Below, in pieces: positions 9,446 through 20,790 of a stretch of 64,000 bases of DNA; position 1 is the first letter of the stretch, and every line of letters starts with the position of its first letter. A program made the position numbers and the translations under genes. Source of the DNA: Bacillus paralicheniformis (GTDB lineage: Bacteria; Bacillota; Bacilli; Bacillales; Bacillaceae). The stretch is taken from NCBI RefSeq assembly GCF_001042485.2, contig NZ_LBMN02000011.1, positions 1 through 64,000 on the forward strand. Reading direction: 5' to 3'. Under the pieces are notes generated by a model that saw nothing but the letters and a program-made list of their open reading frames with translations, was not told the origin of the DNA and did not search any database.

Positions 9446-10546
9446 CTAGTATCTAGAATACCTGCTGACATTCAGCAGCACGCCGACCGCCATAAGCATC
9501 AAGGTCAGTGATGAACCGCCATAACTTAAAAACGGAAGCGTGATGCCTGTAACAGGAATCAGGCCGGTCACGACGCCAATATTGATCATAACCTGAATCG
9601 CTATCATCGAAATGACGCCGACGGCGACAAAACTGCCGTATAAATCGGGCGCACCGAGCGCGATTCTGATGCCTCTCCATAATAGAACGCTGAAGAGCAA
9701 AAGAATCAGCGATCCGCCGATAAAGCCGAGCTCCTCTGATAAAATCGCGAAAATAAAATCTGTCTGCGGCTCAGGCAGATAAAAAAACTTTTGCCTGCTC
9801 TGGCCGAGGCCGAGGCCGAACAGCCCGCCGGGCCCCACCGCATAAAGAGACTGAATGATTTGAAAGCCGCTCCCCAAAGGGTCCTCCCAAGGGTTCAAGT
9901 ATGAAGTGATCCTTTTGATCCGGTACGGCGCCGACAGCACAAGGCCGACAAAGCCGCTCAGACCCAGAAGACCGAGAAAAACGAAGTGTGAAATTCTCGC
10001 ACCCGCGACGAAGATCATAATGATGCATGTGCCGACCATTACGGTTCCTGTTCCAAGGTCAGGCTGCATCATGATGATCAAAAAAGCTGAAAAGACAATA
10101 CCCAGCGCCGGCACAAAGCCTTTTCTAAACGATGTAATATTCTTTTGCTTTTCAGATAAAAACTTGGCCAAAAATGCGATCATCGCGAGCTTCATAAACT
10201 CGGACGGCTGAATGCTGAAAGCGCCGACTCCGATCCAGCTCCTCGACCCGTTCCGTTCCATGCCGATCCCGGGAACAAGGACGATGATGAGCAGAAAGAA
10301 ACATACTATGATCAGTATTTTCGCATAAGTTCTCCACGTCCAGTAGTCGACATTCATGATGAAAAACATGGCGATGACCCCGATGCCGGCAAATAAAAGC
10401 TGCCGTTTCGCAAAGAAAAAGGAGTCGTCGTATTTGTAAGTCGCCCATACTGCACTGGCGCTGTATACCATAATCAGTCCAATTGTTAAAAGCAATAGCG
10501 TAATGATAACCAGCAAAAAATCCGGTGACGTTTTTTTTGTTTGCAA
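9446..10546 (-). CDS. spoVE: SEDS peptidoglycan polymerase SpoVE (sporulation)
   Basis: Multi-pass SEDS glycosyltransferase that builds spore cortex peptidoglycan with SpoVD in the mother-cell engulfing membrane. It has about ten membrane segments and the family motifs GSRSWIG, PEPQTDFIFAILSEELG and LPFLSYGGSS. The TTG at 10546 is chosen over a TTG five codons upstream: GGGGTG lies 7 nt before it, and the length becomes 366 as in B. subtilis. A paralogue, ftsW, lies at 46150. SigE control is known in B. subtilis; I could not find a clear SigE box in the 52-base gap. Confidence 0.95.
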   Translation of the reverse strand: MQTKKTSPDFLLVIITLLLLTIGLIMVYSASAVWATYKYDDSFFFAKRQLLFAGIGVIAMFFIMNVDYWTWRTYAKILIIVCFFLLIIVLVPGIGMERNGSRSWIGVGAFSIQPSEFMKLAMIAFLAKFLSEKQKNITSFRKGFVPALGIVFSAFLIIMMQPDLGTGTVMVGTCIIMIFVAGARISHFVFLGLLGLSGFVGLVLSAPYRIKRITSYLNPWEDPLGSGFQIIQSLYAVGPGGLFGLGLGQSRQKFFYLPEPQTDFIFAILSEELGFIGGSLILLLFSVLLWRGIRIALGAPDLYGSFVAVGVISMIAIQVMINIGVVTGLIPVTGITLPFLSYGGSSLTLMLMAVGVLLNVSRYSRY

Positions 10547-10598
10547 AGCCGAACACCCCAAGCTCTAATTCTTAGGGCTATCTTTACGAGACAAGCCC

Positions 10599-11954
10599 TT
10601 ATTTAAGCATATGCACGGCGTTTACAAACATGTCACCACGTTCTTCAAATGTTTTGTACTGATCCCAGCTTGCACAGGCCGGGGACAGAAGAATGACATC
10701 TCCTTCGTCTGACAGGCTGAACGCCGCAGTTGCTGCTTGTTCAACATTATCGACACGTTTAACCTGTTGTATTCCCATTTCTTCGGCCAGCTTCTCAAAC
10801 TTCGGTGCGGTCTTGCCGAATGTGATCACCGCTTTGACAAAAGACATATGCGGCTTTAGTTCATCGAATTCATTTCCGCGGTCAAGCCCCCCTGCCAGCA
10901 AAATGACCGGCTTTTGAAAGGCGGACAGCGCTTTTTTGGTCGCAAGAATGTTTGTCGCTTTGCTGTCATTGTAAAACAGTCTGTTTTTGATCGTCGCGAC
11001 GTATTGCATCCTGTGCTTTACACCGGTAAAGCTCGTCAGCACCTTGCGGACGGCCTCATCGGAGACGCCTGCGGTTTTAACAATGCAAAGGGCGGCCAAA
11101 ATGTTCTCCAAATTGTGCTCTCCCGGCAAAACGACGTCTTCAAGCGGCATGACCGGTTCACCGTTAAACATGATCACGCCGTCTTTCACGCACGCTCCGC
11201 GCTCAAGTGTCCGGCGGACCGAAAAATACACCTTCTCCGCTTTTGAACACTCGGCAAGCCGTACGACTGTCTCATCGTCCAAATTGACAACGGCAACGTC
11301 TGTTTCCGATTGATTTCGATAGACCTGCTGTTTGGCAAGCTCATAATTTTGGCGGGAATGGTGATAATCGAGATGGGCATCAAATACGTTTAATAACAAT
11401 CCGATTTTCGGTCTGAATTGATAAGTCCCCATGAGCTGAAAACTCGACAGCTCTGTCACGATCCATTCGTCTCCGCCGGCCTGATTGGCCACTTCGCTTG
11501 CCGCCGTGCCGATATTACCAGCAACGAGCGCTTTTTTCGAATCGGCTTTCAGCATTTCATAAACAAGCGTTGTCGTTGTCGTCTTTCCGTTTGAACCGGT
11601 AATGCCGATGAACGGAGCATCTGTCAGATGATAGGCAAGTTCAACCTCCGTCCAGACCGGTATGCCCCGCTTCAGCGCTTCTTCGACCATCACGTTTTCA
11701 TAGCGGATGCCCGGATTTTTAATCAGAATGTCGATCGAATGAAGATCAAACAGTTCCGTCGGATGAGAGCCGCAGACGACTTCCACCCCTTTTTCCGCGA
11801 GAATCCGCGCAGGTTCATTCTCCTCAAAAGGCAGCTGGTCATTCACGACAACCTTTACGCCTTTTTCATGAAGGATCGAAGCGGCAGCATATCCGCTTTT
11901 CGCCAGCCCCAGTACGAGCACATTTTGATTTTGCAATAAATCTTGAGTATCCAC
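10599..11954 (-). CDS. murD: UDP-MurNAc-L-alanine--D-glutamate ligase MurD
   Basis: Cytosolic Mur ligase adding D-Glu to UDP-MurNAc-L-Ala with ATP. Its 451 residues match the family length: N-terminal UDP-binding domain ([12 protein letters not shown]), ATP loop [13 protein letters not shown]-terminal NDSKATN and [10 protein letters not shown] motifs. The GTG start directly follows the mraY stop (TAAGTG), with GAGGTG upstream, so translation is coupled. Confidence 0.97.
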   Translation of the reverse strand: MDTQDLLQNQNVLVLGLAKSGYAAASILHEKGVKVVVNDQLPFEENEPARILAEKGVEVVCGSHPTELFDLHSIDILIKNPGIRYENVMVEEALKRGIPVWTEVELAYHLTDAPFIGITGSNGKTTTTTLVYEMLKADSKKALVAGNIGTAASEVANQAGGDEWIVTELSSFQLMGTYQFRPKIGLLLNVFDAHLDYHHSRQNYELAKQQVYRNQSETDVAVVNLDDETVVRLAECSKAEKVYFSVRRTLERGACVKDGVIMFNGEPVMPLEDVVLPGEHNLENILAALCIVKTAGVSDEAVRKVLTSFTGVKHRMQYVATIKNRLFYNDSKATNILATKKALSAFQKPVILLAGGLDRGNEFDELKPHMSFVKAVITFGKTAPKFEKLAEEMGIQQVKRVDNVEQAATAAFSLSDEGDVILLSPACASWDQYKTFEERGDMFVNAVHMLK

Positions 11955-12929
11955 TTATAACCACACCTCGATGTAAATTCCTAAGACGGCAAGCAGAAGT
12001 CCCGCTGTCCAAAAAGTGACGACAACTCTCCACTCAGACCATCCGACAAGTTCGTAATGATGGTGAAGAGGGCTCATTTTGAAAATTCGTTTGCCGGTCG
12101 TTTTAAATGAAATGACCTGCAAAATGACGGACAGCGTTTCAATGACGAATACGCCGCCGATGATGACAAGCAGGATTTCCAGTTTCGTTAAAATCGCGAT
12201 CGTCACAATCGCCCCTCCGAGGGCAAGCGATCCTGTATCTCCCATAAAGACTTTCGCGGGGTGCGCGTTAAACACAAGAAATCCCAACACCGCTCCGACA
12301 ACAGCAACCGCGAAAATGGCGACATCGTATTGCGACTGGTTCCATGCCAAAATTGCAAACGCACCGAACGCGATGGCAGCAGTACCAGACAACAGCCCGT
12401 CAAGCCCGTCAGTCAGGTTGACAGCATTTGAACCGCCGACAAGCATAAAGATGACGAGCACCGGATAAATCCAGCCGAAATCAAATGACAGCTCTGTTCC
12501 CGGAATGCGGATGTCAGTCGGCAGCCCTTGGAAGTGGTAGACGGCATAGAATACCAGAGCAATCACGATTTGGCCGATCAGTTTTTGTTTGGATGTGAGT
12601 CCAAGGTTGCGCTTCATCACGACTTTAATATAATCATCCAAAAAGCCGAGCAAGCCGTATCCAACCGTAACAAACAAGAGAAGGATCATGTTCATGCTGA
12701 CTTCGGAAAATTTCATTGTCATGACAATGGTCGTCGCGATAATCGACAATATGATCATGACGCCGCCCATCGTCGGCGTTCCCGATTTTTTCTGATGGGA
12801 TTTCGGACCTTCCTCACGGATGCTCTGCCCGAATTTCAGCCTTCTTAAAAACGGAATGAAAATCGGAGATAAAAGAACGCTGATTAAAAAGCCCATGATA
12901 ATGGTAAATAAAATTACTTGTTCGAGCAT
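11955..12929 (-). CDS. mraY: Phospho-MurNAc-pentapeptide translocase MraY
   Basis: Integral membrane enzyme transferring phospho-MurNAc-pentapeptide to undecaprenyl phosphate to form lipid I. It has ten membrane segments and the motifs [27 protein letters not shown] and [11 protein letters not shown] (Mg2+/uridine site). The ATG at 12929 gives 324 residues as in B. subtilis and has AAAGGAGAG upstream; the 15 codons before it are not conserved. Confidence 0.97.
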   Translation of the reverse strand: MLEQVILFTIIMGFLISVLLSPIFIPFLRRLKFGQSIREEGPKSHQKKSGTPTMGGVMIILSIIATTIVMTMKFSEVSMNMILLLFVTVGYGLLGFLDDYIKVVMKRNLGLTSKQKLIGQIVIALVFYAVYHFQGLPTDIRIPGTELSFDFGWIYPVLVIFMLVGGSNAVNLTDGLDGLLSGTAAIAFGAFAILAWNQSQYDVAIFAVAVVGAVLGFLVFNAHPAKVFMGDTGSLALGGAIVTIAILTKLEILLVIIGGVFVIETLSVILQVISFKTTGKRIFKMSPLHHHYELVGWSEWRVVVTFWTAGLLLAVLGIYIEVWL

Positions 12930-13056
12930 CGTTCTTCTCTCCTTTCCGCGTGATATAAGTAGCAGCATACGCATTTATCATATTCACTGTTTTTTTTCAT
13001 ATGTTGATTTATTTCATCCATCATTTCAACAACTCTTTCCTGTAGTTCTTTTTCGG

Positions 13057-14523
13057 TTATTTCAGCTCAAGAATGGCTCTTTTGGCCACCTCAGCATCAT
13101 CAAAATCAAAGGTTTGACCGCCGATCTGCTGATAGGTTTCATGGCCTTTGCCTGCGATCAGGACGACATCGCCTTTTTTGGCGTTTGCAATGGCAAAAAA
13201 GATCGCCTGCTCACGGTTGACGATGCTGTGATAGTAAGCCCCTTTTACGCCTTCCTCCATATCGTTTAAAATGGCGAGCGGGTCTTCGCTTCTCGGATTA
13301 TCGGCTGTAAAGACCGGTTCATCGGCAAGGTCAACGGCAATTTTCGCCATTTTCGGACGCTTCGTCTTATCGCGGTCCCCTCCGCAGCCGACGACGACAA
13401 ACAGCTTTCCTTCCGTTAAGCCTCTGCACGTGTTCAAGACATTTTCGAGGCTGTCAGGAGTATGGGCATAGTCGACGATTACCGGAAAGTCCTGGCCGGC
13501 GTCCACAAGCTCAAATCTTCCTCTGACGCCTTTCAGCCCTTCAATTCCTTCTGTGATCGTGGCAAACGGGATATCCGCTGCTAGTGCGATCCCCGCGGCC
13601 GTTAAAACATTGTAGACGTTAAAGAGGCCGACAAGCGGAATCGTTACTTGTGCAGTACCTTTGGGCGTCACCAGATCAAAGGTTGTCCCTTTCGGAGCCA
13701 TTTTGATATTTTCAGCCATGACATCGGCATCGTTTTGAATTCCGTATGTCAAAAGGTGTGCTGACGTCACTTGGGCGAAATACGCTGAAGCAGGGTCATC
13801 CGCATTCAGCACGGCCCACTTCGGTGTATCGTGGTTAAAAGATCCGCCGAGCTGAGAGAAAAGCAGACTTTTCGCATGTTTATATTCTTCCATTGTCCGG
13901 TGGTAGTCAAGGTGGTCCTGAGTCAGGTTCGTAAATGCGGCGATATCGTAATCACACCCGTGGACCCGGCCCATGTGGAGAGCGTGTGAAGACACTTCCA
14001 TGACGGCTGTATCCACATCCTGATCAACCATTTTTCTAAACGTTTTTTGAAGTGTGACGCTTTCCGGCGTCGTATTTTTTGCATCGAACGTTTCGTCATG
14101 GATTTTCGTGTACATCGTGCCGATCAGTCCTGTGCGGCTCCCGGCTTTTCTAAAGATCTCCTCCACCATGTGAGAAGTCGATGTCTTGCCGTTTGTGCCT
14201 GTAATGCCGATCAGCTTCAGCTGCTTCGTCGGCTGTCCGTAAAAGGCGTCCGACAGCACGGCAAGCGCTCTCTTCGTATGGCGGACGATGATCACCGGCA
14301 CATCGGCGTCAACTTCCCTTTCCGCCACGATAGCGGCAGCCCCTTTTTCAGCGGCTTGCCGGGCGTAGTCATGCCCGTCGACTGTATAGCCTTTTATACA
14401 AACAAAAAGACTCCCTGTCTTGACTTCCCTGGAGTCCATCTCAATTGAAGTTATATCAGGGTCTTCTTGGCCGGCATAGGAAGGTGCATTTTTTAAATAT
14501 GTAAGAAGCTTTGTTAATTTCAT
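13057..14523 (-). CDS. murE: UDP-MurNAc-tripeptide synthetase MurE (meso-DAP adding)
   Basis: Adds meso-diaminopimelate to UDP-MurNAc-L-Ala-D-Glu. ATP loop [22 protein letters not shown] near the C-terminus is the motif that marks meso-DAP rather than lysine specificity. The ATG at 14523 gives 488 residues and lies behind GAGAGG; the nine upstream codons are unlikely to be used. A 127-base gap with no clear element separates it from mraY. Confidence 0.96.
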   Translation of the reverse strand: MKLTKLLTYLKNAPSYAGQEDPDITSIEMDSREVKTGSLFVCIKGYTVDGHDYARQAAEKGAAAIVAEREVDADVPVIIVRHTKRALAVLSDAFYGQPTKQLKLIGITGTNGKTSTSHMVEEIFRKAGSRTGLIGTMYTKIHDETFDAKNTTPESVTLQKTFRKMVDQDVDTAVMEVSSHALHMGRVHGCDYDIAAFTNLTQDHLDYHRTMEEYKHAKSLLFSQLGGSFNHDTPKWAVLNADDPASAYFAQVTSAHLLTYGIQNDADVMAENIKMAPKGTTFDLVTPKGTAQVTIPLVGLFNVYNVLTAAGIALAADIPFATITEGIEGLKGVRGRFELVDAGQDFPVIVDYAHTPDSLENVLNTCRGLTEGKLFVVVGCGGDRDKTKRPKMAKIAVDLADEPVFTADNPRSEDPLAILNDMEEGVKGAYYHSIVNREQAIFFAIANAKKGDVVLIAGKGHETYQQIGGQTFDFDDAEVAKRAILELK

Positions 14524-14679
14524 CGTATCAAACCTCTCAAGTCTAATCATTCTTCATTCGTTGTCATATGTTCCTGCGTTGATTAACCGCACGAGCTGCA
14601 TGCAGACATACAGTTCATATTTTAGCGTAAAAAAGAGGATACATCCAGCTAATCCTTTAAAATCTATATATTTTTTAGG

Positions 14680-14716
14680 AGGAACGGCCCCCGGACATCA
14701 GCCGGTTGCCGCTCCT
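14680..14716 (-). other. Intercistronic hairpin after spoVD
   Basis: An imperfect 15-bp stem (AGGAGCGGCAACCGG with CCGGGGGCCGTTCCT, minus strand), starting 15 bases after the spoVD stop. The minus-strand tail is A-rich, not U-rich, so this is not a standard terminator. It lies in the 207-base spoVD-murE gap. Confidence 0.55.
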
Positions 14717-14730
14717 TATCATGATCCGAA

Positions 14731-16665
14731 TTAATCAGAGGCTCCGTCTTTATTGTCAAGGTAAATGCGAATGGTCGATCCTTCTTTTACTTTTTCGCCC
14801 GGCTTAGGGGACTGCTGAACGACGACATCGCCTTTTCCGGAAGCTTTCAGCCTGAGGTTGATCAGCAATGGTTCAAGCTCTGTCACGGAAAGCCCTATAA
14901 GGTTCGGGACCTCGATCAGCTTTTTGTCCAGCCATTGATATTTGCGTTCAATCTGATCTTTCCGCTTCTTAACGCCGAGCTGTGGAAGGCTGTCTCTCAT
15001 GATGTTTCCGACGATCGGCGCTGCAACTGTACCCCCGAATTGAATCGTGCCTTTCGGATTGTCGACGGCGACGTAAACGACGATGCTCGGATCATCTGAA
15101 GGAGCCGTTCCGATAAACGAGACGATGTGATTGTTTTTTAAATATTTCCCGTCCTTGACTTTTTGCGCCGTACCGGTTTTGCCGCCCACCCGGTAGCCGT
15201 CGACAAAAGCGTTCCGCCCCGTCCCCTGGGCGACAACGCTCTCCAGCGCGTACCGGATCTGTTTCGATGCCTCTTCAGAAATCACTTTTCTTTTGGCGAT
15301 CGGCGTCTGTTTTTTCACTGTTTGTTTTGTTACGGGATCAATCCACTCTTTGGCAATATACGGCGTATACAGCGTTCCGCCGTTGACAGCTGCAGAAACA
15401 GCTGCGACCTGCTGGATCGGTGTCACCGATACCCCCTGGCCGAAAGCGGTTGTCGCCTGCTCTACAGGACCGACGCGGTCAAGCGGGAATAAGATGCCCG
15501 TTCCTTCGCCTTGTAGATCGATCCCGGTTTTTTGTCCGAAGCCGAAATTTTTAATGTAGCTGAACAGTTTTTCTTTGCCGAGCCGCTGACCAAGCTCAAC
15601 AAATCCCGGGTTGCACGAATTTTGGACGACTTCAAGAAACGATTGTGCGCCGTGTCCGCCGCGCTTCCAGCATTTCAGCCTTGCGCCGTCCACTTCAACG
15701 GAACCCTTATCATAGAAGTGATCTTTTTGGAGGTTGACTTTGTTCTCTTCCAAAGCTGCGGCAAGCGTGATGATTTTAAAAGTCGAACCGGGCTCATATG
15801 TGCTCCATACAGGCAAGTTCCGATTATAGACTTTAGGATCGATTGATTTGTAGTTTGCGGGGTCAAAGTCCGGCCGGCTGACCATCGCCAATATCTCCCC
15901 GTTTTTCGGGTTCATCGCAACACCGACCATTCCGTCCGGGTTATACTTCGCTTCTGCGATATCAAACTCCCGCTCCATAATCGTCTGCACCTTTGAATCA
16001 ATCGTCAGCTTCATATCAAGCCCGTCTTTCGGCGGTGTATAGTCATCCGCCTCCCCCGGCATCCTCTTGCCTTTTGCATCAGAATAAAATTTCACATAGC
16101 CCTTTTCACCTTTCAACTCTTTGTCATAAAAAGCTTCGAGGCCAAGCAGACCCTGGTTGTCAATGCCCGCGAATCCGAGCACATGGGACAGATAGCTGCC
16201 GAACGGGTAATGGCGGATCGAATCTTCTGCAATGTATACGCCTTTCAAGTTGAGATCTCTGACTTCTTTTGCTTTCTCATGGGAAATTTTCCGGCCCTCG
16301 GGATTAATCCTTTCAATTGACGTTTTTTTCGTGACATGTTTGTACGCTTTTTCTTCCGACATATTCAACACGCTGGCCAGCAGTTTGCTCGTTTTGATCG
16401 GATTTTCAACCTGCCTCGGTACAACCAAAACCGATGGCGCGCTTTGGTTTGTCGCCAGCTTGACGCCGTTCCTGTCCAATATTTCGCCCCTTTCCGGCTC
16501 AAAAGGAAGGTTCCGGCTCCACGAATCTTTAGCTAATGTCGTCAGTTTATCCCCCAGAACGAACTGAACGTATCCGAGCCTTGTATCAATAATCAAAAAG
16601 ATGATCACACCAAAAAGCAGAACGAATATTAAACGTTTTCTGACCGTTACATTGGAAACGCGCAA
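14731..16665 (-). CDS. spoVD: Sporulation class B penicillin-binding protein SpoVD
   Basis: Monofunctional transpeptidase for spore cortex, partner of SpoVE. Order: short cytoplasmic tail, one membrane segment (LIFVLLFGVIIFLIID), PBP dimer domain, transpeptidase with YEPGSTFKII (SxxK serine), QNSCNPG (SxN) and GGKTGTAQ, then one PASTA domain. The TTG at 16665 is preferred over a GTG four codons up: the GTG lies within the only Shine-Dalgarno sequence (GGAGTG), and B. subtilis SpoVD begins at the same Arg-Val-Ser. Length 645, versus 646. In B. subtilis it is made in the mother cell under SigE. Confidence 0.95.
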   Translation of the reverse strand: MRVSNVTVRKRLIFVLLFGVIIFLIIDTRLGYVQFVLGDKLTTLAKDSWSRNLPFEPERGEILDRNGVKLATNQSAPSVLVVPRQVENPIKTSKLLASVLNMSEEKAYKHVTKKTSIERINPEGRKISHEKAKEVRDLNLKGVYIAEDSIRHYPFGSYLSHVLGFAGIDNQGLLGLEAFYDKELKGEKGYVKFYSDAKGKRMPGEADDYTPPKDGLDMKLTIDSKVQTIMEREFDIAEAKYNPDGMVGVAMNPKNGEILAMVSRPDFDPANYKSIDPKVYNRNLPVWSTYEPGSTFKIITLAAALEENKVNLQKDHFYDKGSVEVDGARLKCWKRGGHGAQSFLEVVQNSCNPGFVELGQRLGKEKLFSYIKNFGFGQKTGIDLQGEGTGILFPLDRVGPVEQATTAFGQGVSVTPIQQVAAVSAAVNGGTLYTPYIAKEWIDPVTKQTVKKQTPIAKRKVISEEASKQIRYALESVVAQGTGRNAFVDGYRVGGKTGTAQKVKDGKYLKNNHIVSFIGTAPSDDPSIVVYVAVDNPKGTIQFGGTVAAPIVGNIMRDSLPQLGVKKRKDQIERKYQWLDKKLIEVPNLIGLSVTELEPLLINLRLKASGKGDVVVQQSPKPGEKVKEGSTIRIYLDNKDGASD

Positions 16666-16697
16666 GAGACCGTTCACTCCTTATTTAGGCTTGTTTC

Positions 16698-16726
16698 ATT
16701 TTATGCCTTGGAGCGTTTTGATAGAA
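16698..16726 (-). promoter_or_regulatory. Candidate SigE promoter of spoVD
   Basis: Minus strand CATAAAAT matches the SigE -10 (CATACAMT) at seven of eight positions. A weak -35 (TTCTATC) sits 14 bases upstream. It lies about 30 bases before spoVD, where SigE control is expected. Confidence 0.4.
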
Positions 16727-16770
16727 CGGCCCTTATTTTTATATGCTCAGGAGGCGCCGCGCCCAAACGG

Positions 16771-16799
16771 AAGGCTATCGACTCTGAGCCGATAGCCTT
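16771..16799. other. Intercistronic hairpin between pbpB and spoVD
   Basis: A perfect 10-bp stem, AAGGCTATCG / CGATAGCCTT, with a 9-base loop, 12 bases after the pbpB stop. Four T's follow on the plus strand, but the minus (coding) strand has no U-tract, so read-through into spoVD is expected. Confidence 0.6.
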
Positions 16800-16810
16800 T
16801 TAGACGGGAT

Positions 16811-18946
16811 CTATTCGTTTTTCAATCTGACTTTTACGACCGAGTTGGCTTTTAATTCTTTGCCTGCTTTTACATTTTGGCTTTTCACATAACCCTGGCC
16901 GCTCGTTTCGATATGAATGCCTGCCATGGCGCCGAAGCGGAGAGCGTCACGCTTTGACCAGCCCGTCATATCAGGCAGTGTGATTTTCCCGTCGGCCTTC
17001 AGGAAGACCCTCTGATTCGGCAGGACGGCTTCTCCCGCTTTCGGGTACTGTTCTTTCACAGCCAAGCCATCGCCGATCGTAACCGGAACAAGGCTGCTGT
17101 TTTGCGCCTCTTTTTCGGCGGATTTGGCTCGTTTGCCGGTGAAATCAGGCATTTCCAGCTGTTTTTCTTCCTGCTTTTCTTCTTTTTTGGTCTCTGTCGG
17201 TGTGATATTTAAATAGTGAAGACTGTTTTTCATCACCGGATTGAAAATTTTTGATACCGGAGCAGAACCTGTTTCCGTAGCCTTTAATTGCGGCTGCTGT
17301 ACGGCTACATAAACGAGAAGCTGCGGATCGTCCTTCGGCGCCATGCCCATGAAGGAGAACACGTAGTTTTCGCGGCCGGTCAAATATCTGCCGTCTTCTC
17401 CGGCAATTTGCGCCGTACCGGTTTTTCCGGCGACATCAAATCCTTCGATCTTGTACGGCTTCCCCGTCCCTTTATCAGATGTGACGACTTTTCCCAACAG
17501 GTCGCGCACTTCTTTTGCCGTTTTGGCAGAGATCGGCTGTCCGACTTTTTCCGGTTTATATTGATAAATCGTTTTGTTTTTGTCAGAATCAACGACATGA
17601 TCGATGACATAAGGCTTCATCATTTTTCCGTTATTCGCGATCGCTGTCGCGGCCTGAAGCTGCTGGATCGGCGTGACCGCTGAACTTTGACCAAAGGCAG
17701 TTGATACTTTATCACGCAAATATTCAAAATTGATTTTGCTGTTCGCTTCTCCAGGCAGGTCGATGCCCGTTTTGTCGTAAAAATGGAACTTCCGCAAATA
17801 TTGATTGAAGCGGTCTGTGCCGAGTTTATCATTGGCAAGGATCGCAAACGCGACGTTTGAGGAGCGTTCAACACCTTCATTAAATGTGATCGGGCCCCAG
17901 CCGTTGCCGCCATTATGGTCTTTAATCGGCTTATCTTTTTTAGACACCGAATATGATCCAGACTTGTATTGTTCTCCTCCATTATATACGCCTTCTTGGA
18001 TGGCTGCCGCCAATGTGAAAATCTTCATCGTCGAGCCTGGCTCAAAGCTGTAGGAGACAAGGTCGTTGTAATAGTTCGTGACATCGCGCACGTTCGGGTT
18101 GAAGCTCGGCCTTTGCCCCATCGCGAGCACTTTGCCCGTTTTCGGATCAACGACCGCCGCCATAATCTTCTTCGGCTTGTATTCTTTTTGGACGGTCGTC
18201 ATGCTGTCTTCCAAAAACGCCTGGATTTTTTGATCGATCGTCAAATACACGTTGTCTCCGTTGTTTGGCGCTTTAATATTTTCGTTGCTGTTCGGCAGGC
18301 GCCAGCCCGTTCTGTCGGTGTCGTACGTCATGTATCCGTCCGTTTCTTTCAAATAATCGTTGAGCGTTTTTTCAAGGCCCATCATGCCTTGCATTTCACC
18401 TGTTTTTGCGTTGATCTGCGAATAGCCGATGAGATTGGAAGCGAAGATTCCGTTTGGATAGTAGCGCTTCGTATCGCGGGTGAACACGATGCCAGGCAGC
18501 TTCAGCTTTTCGATTTTTTCTTTTTGGGCATATGTCAAATCCCGCCCCGCCGATCCGAATTCAACCTGAAACGCTCCTTTTTTATTGAGAATATCGAGCA
18601 CTTTCCCCTCATCCATACCGAGAATCGGCGCAAGCTTCTCAGCCGTCAGCTGCTTGTTTTTCACGTATTGAGGTTCCATCTTTTTGCTCATAATCGCGAC
18701 GAGCTTGTATGTCGAAGTGTCTTCGGCAAGCACTTTTCCGTTCCGGTCAAGGATCGATCCCCGGTGGGCTTCGATCGTCCGCTTTTTCTCATACTGTTCG
18801 TTCGCCTTCTGTGCAAGAACTTCGCCGTTCACTTTTCCCGTCGCTTGAATAAACGCAAATCGTCCTACGATAACAAAGAAAAAGAGGGCAAAACAAATAC
18901 TGAGTATTGCCGCTCCTCTGTTCATGAATTTATTTTTTTTCGGCAT
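16811..18946 (-). CDS. pbpB: Class B penicillin-binding protein PbpB (PBP2B, septal transpeptidase)
   Basis: Essential septal transpeptidase of the vegetative divisome (FtsI counterpart). Single N-terminal anchor (about 11-30), dimerisation domain, transpeptidase with [10 protein letters not shown] (active serine), RSSNVAF and AGKTGTAQ, then two PASTA domains separated by a Glu/Lys-rich stretch ([13 protein letters not shown]). 711 residues against about 716. The ATG follows AGGA by 9 bases and lies 6 bases beyond the ftsL stop. Confidence 0.96.
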   Translation of the reverse strand: MPKKNKFMNRGAAILSICFALFFFVIVGRFAFIQATGKVNGEVLAQKANEQYEKKRTIEAHRGSILDRNGKVLAEDTSTYKLVAIMSKKMEPQYVKNKQLTAEKLAPILGMDEGKVLDILNKKGAFQVEFGSAGRDLTYAQKEKIEKLKLPGIVFTRDTKRYYPNGIFASNLIGYSQINAKTGEMQGMMGLEKTLNDYLKETDGYMTYDTDRTGWRLPNSNENIKAPNNGDNVYLTIDQKIQAFLEDSMTTVQKEYKPKKIMAAVVDPKTGKVLAMGQRPSFNPNVRDVTNYYNDLVSYSFEPGSTMKIFTLAAAIQEGVYNGGEQYKSGSYSVSKKDKPIKDHNGGNGWGPITFNEGVERSSNVAFAILANDKLGTDRFNQYLRKFHFYDKTGIDLPGEANSKINFEYLRDKVSTAFGQSSAVTPIQQLQAATAIANNGKMMKPYVIDHVVDSDKNKTIYQYKPEKVGQPISAKTAKEVRDLLGKVVTSDKGTGKPYKIEGFDVAGKTGTAQIAGEDGRYLTGRENYVFSFMGMAPKDDPQLLVYVAVQQPQLKATETGSAPVSKIFNPVMKNSLHYLNITPTETKKEEKQEEKQLEMPDFTGKRAKSAEKEAQNSSLVPVTIGDGLAVKEQYPKAGEAVLPNQRVFLKADGKITLPDMTGWSKRDALRFGAMAGIHIETSGQGYVKSQNVKAGKELKANSVVKVRLKNE

Positions 18947-18952
18947 TGTGCA

Positions 18953-19306
18953 TCATTCCTGTATGTCTTTCACTTTTTTATCACCTAATTTAAGGCCTTT
19001 TTTCCGGGCGATGTCCATGATACGGTCCGGCTCTTTCAGCATATCGGCTTCTTTTTCGAGGTCACCAACTCTGCTGCTTTCCGTTTCAACCTTCTTTTCG
19101 AGCTTTTGAATTTCAATATTGGTCTGATACGCGGCAAAAGCCTTTGAAATCATAAAAAGTGAAGCGCTGAGTACAGCCAGGGCAAAAAGCACAATCAGTA
19201 CCTTTTCCCCAAGCGTTATCGATGCTCTTCTCCGGATGATAACGGATTGTTCTGCACTGTTTGTCTGTCGTTGCTGTTTTTCTACTTTATAAGCCAAATT
19301 GCTCAT
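18953..19306 (-). CDS. ftsL: Cell division protein FtsL
   Basis: Small bitopic divisome protein: cytoplasmic tail, membrane segment (VLIVLFALAVLSASLFMI), then an extracellular leucine-zipper-like coiled coil that pairs with DivIC. The ATG at 19306 gives 117 residues as in B. subtilis and has GGAGGT upstream; a longer read would overlap rsmH heavily. It is an unstable, limiting protein in B. subtilis. Confidence 0.94.
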   Translation of the reverse strand: MSNLAYKVEKQQRQTNSAEQSVIIRRRASITLGEKVLIVLFALAVLSASLFMISKAFAAYQTNIEIQKLEKKVETESSRVGDLEKEADMLKEPDRIMDIARKKGLKLGDKKVKDIQE

Positions 19307-19337
19307 AGACTGATGACCTCCTTTTAATTCGTACAGC

Positions 19338-20276
19338 TCACTCTCGTGCTTTTTCCGCGATGCGCAGCTTCGCTGAGCGCGCACGGTTATTGTGTTCAAG
19401 CTCCTCTTCAGAAGCTGTGATCGGCTTTCTGTTGACTAACTTTAATTTCGGTTCAAACTCCTTGGGGATCACGGGCAGTCCGTGAGGCAGTTCAGGAGGC
19501 GATGACATCTCTTTAAATGTCGATTTGCAGATCCGGTCTTCCAGCGAGTGGAACGTGATGACCGATACCCTTCCGCCCGGCTTCAGTACCTCAATCGCCT
19601 GTAAAAGCGCTTCTTCAAACACTCTCAATTCATCGTTTACCGCAATTCGAATCGCCTGGAAGATCCGTTTAGCCGGATGCCCGCCGCTTCTTCTTGCCGG
19701 TGCGGGAATCGCCTCTTTGATGATATCGACAAGCTGGCCTGTTGTTTCAATAGCCGATTGTTCTCTTGCTTTTTCGATTTTCCTGGCGATTTGCTTGCTG
19801 AACTTCTCTTCTCCGTATTTAAAGAAGATTTTCACGAGATCCTCATAAGGCCATTCATTGATGACTTCCTTTGCCGAAAGGCCCGCCGACAGGTCCATTC
19901 GCATATCAAGAGGTGCATCATGATGATAGCTGAAGCCCCTTTCAGGTGTATCCAGCTGAGGAGATGAGACGCCTAAATCAAATAAAACACCGTCCACTTT
20001 CGTGATGCCGATTTCGTTTAGACGGTCTTTTAAATACCGAAAATTGCTTTTTATGAAAACGACTTGTCCTTCATGATCCGCCAGTTTTTCCTTCGCGTGG
20101 CGGAGTGCGGTTTCATCCTGGTCAAAAGCGACCAGCTTTCCTTTTTCAGACAGCTGTGAAAGCAAATATTCGCTGTGACCGGCACCGCCTAATGTACAGT
20201 CTACATATGTACCGTCTTCTTTTACATTTAAACCGTCAACTGTTTCTTTTAATAATACTGTTGTATGCTCAAACAT
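19338..20276 (-). CDS. rsmH: 16S rRNA (cytosine1402-N4)-methyltransferase RsmH (MraW)
   Basis: SAM-dependent methyltransferase acting on the 30S subunit decoding site. SAM loop [11 protein letters not shown], acidic [20 protein letters not shown], and the C-terminal [10 protein letters not shown] motif. The ATG at 20276 (312 residues) aligns with the B. subtilis start; GGTGGGAC lies upstream. Second gene of the mra operon. Confidence 0.96.
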   Translation of the reverse strand: MFEHTTVLLKETVDGLNVKEDGTYVDCTLGGAGHSEYLLSQLSEKGKLVAFDQDETALRHAKEKLADHEGQVVFIKSNFRYLKDRLNEIGITKVDGVLFDLGVSSPQLDTPERGFSYHHDAPLDMRMDLSAGLSAKEVINEWPYEDLVKIFFKYGEEKFSKQIARKIEKAREQSAIETTGQLVDIIKEAIPAPARRSGGHPAKRIFQAIRIAVNDELRVFEEALLQAIEVLKPGGRVSVITFHSLEDRICKSTFKEMSSPPELPHGLPVIPKEFEPKLKLVNRKPITASEEELEHNNRARSAKLRIAEKARE

Positions 20277-20342
20277 TTCTTTACTAGTCCCACCTTTATT
20301 CAAATGAACTGATTGCAGAAGCGCCGCATGCGCAAAGATTCA

Positions 20343-20774
20343 TTATATATCAAATCCGATCATGTTTTCAGCTATTTCGGCAAATGAATCTTCCTGCTCT
20401 TCTACGTATTGTTCCCAAATCTCTTTGCTCCACAATTCAATTCGATTTGAAACTCCGATGACCACGCATTCCTTCTCAAGCTTTGCATAATTTAAAAGCG
20501 GTGATGCAATGTTGATCCGGCCCTGCTTGTCCAATTCGCATTCGGTGGCTCCGGAGAAAAAAAAGCGGGTAAAAGCGCGTGCATCTTTCTTCGTAAGAGG
20601 AAGAGCCTTCAGTTTTTCTTCGATGAGTTTCCATTCGGACATCGGGTAGCCAAACAGGCACTGATCAAGCCCGCGCGTCAGAACGAACTGCTCGCCGAGG
20701 CCTTCTCTGAATTTCGCCGGAACGATCATGCGGCCTTTTGAATCAATCGTATGCTGGTATTCACCCATAAACAT
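20343..20774 (-). CDS. mraZ: Transcriptional regulator MraZ
   Basis: Ring-forming DNA-binding protein that represses its own mra operon. 143 residues with two SpoVT-AbrB-like repeats carrying the DxxxR signature (DSKGRMIVP and [10 protein letters not shown]). Start ATG at 20774, identical in position to B. subtilis. The 10-bp repeats directly upstream are its probable operator. Confidence 0.96.
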   Translation of the reverse strand: MFMGEYQHTIDSKGRMIVPAKFREGLGEQFVLTRGLDQCLFGYPMSEWKLIEEKLKALPLTKKDARAFTRFFFSGATECELDKQGRINIASPLLNYAKLEKECVVIGVSNRIELWSKEIWEQYVEEQEDSFAEIAENMIGFDI

Positions 20775-20790
20775 GATCTCGGCCCCCACT

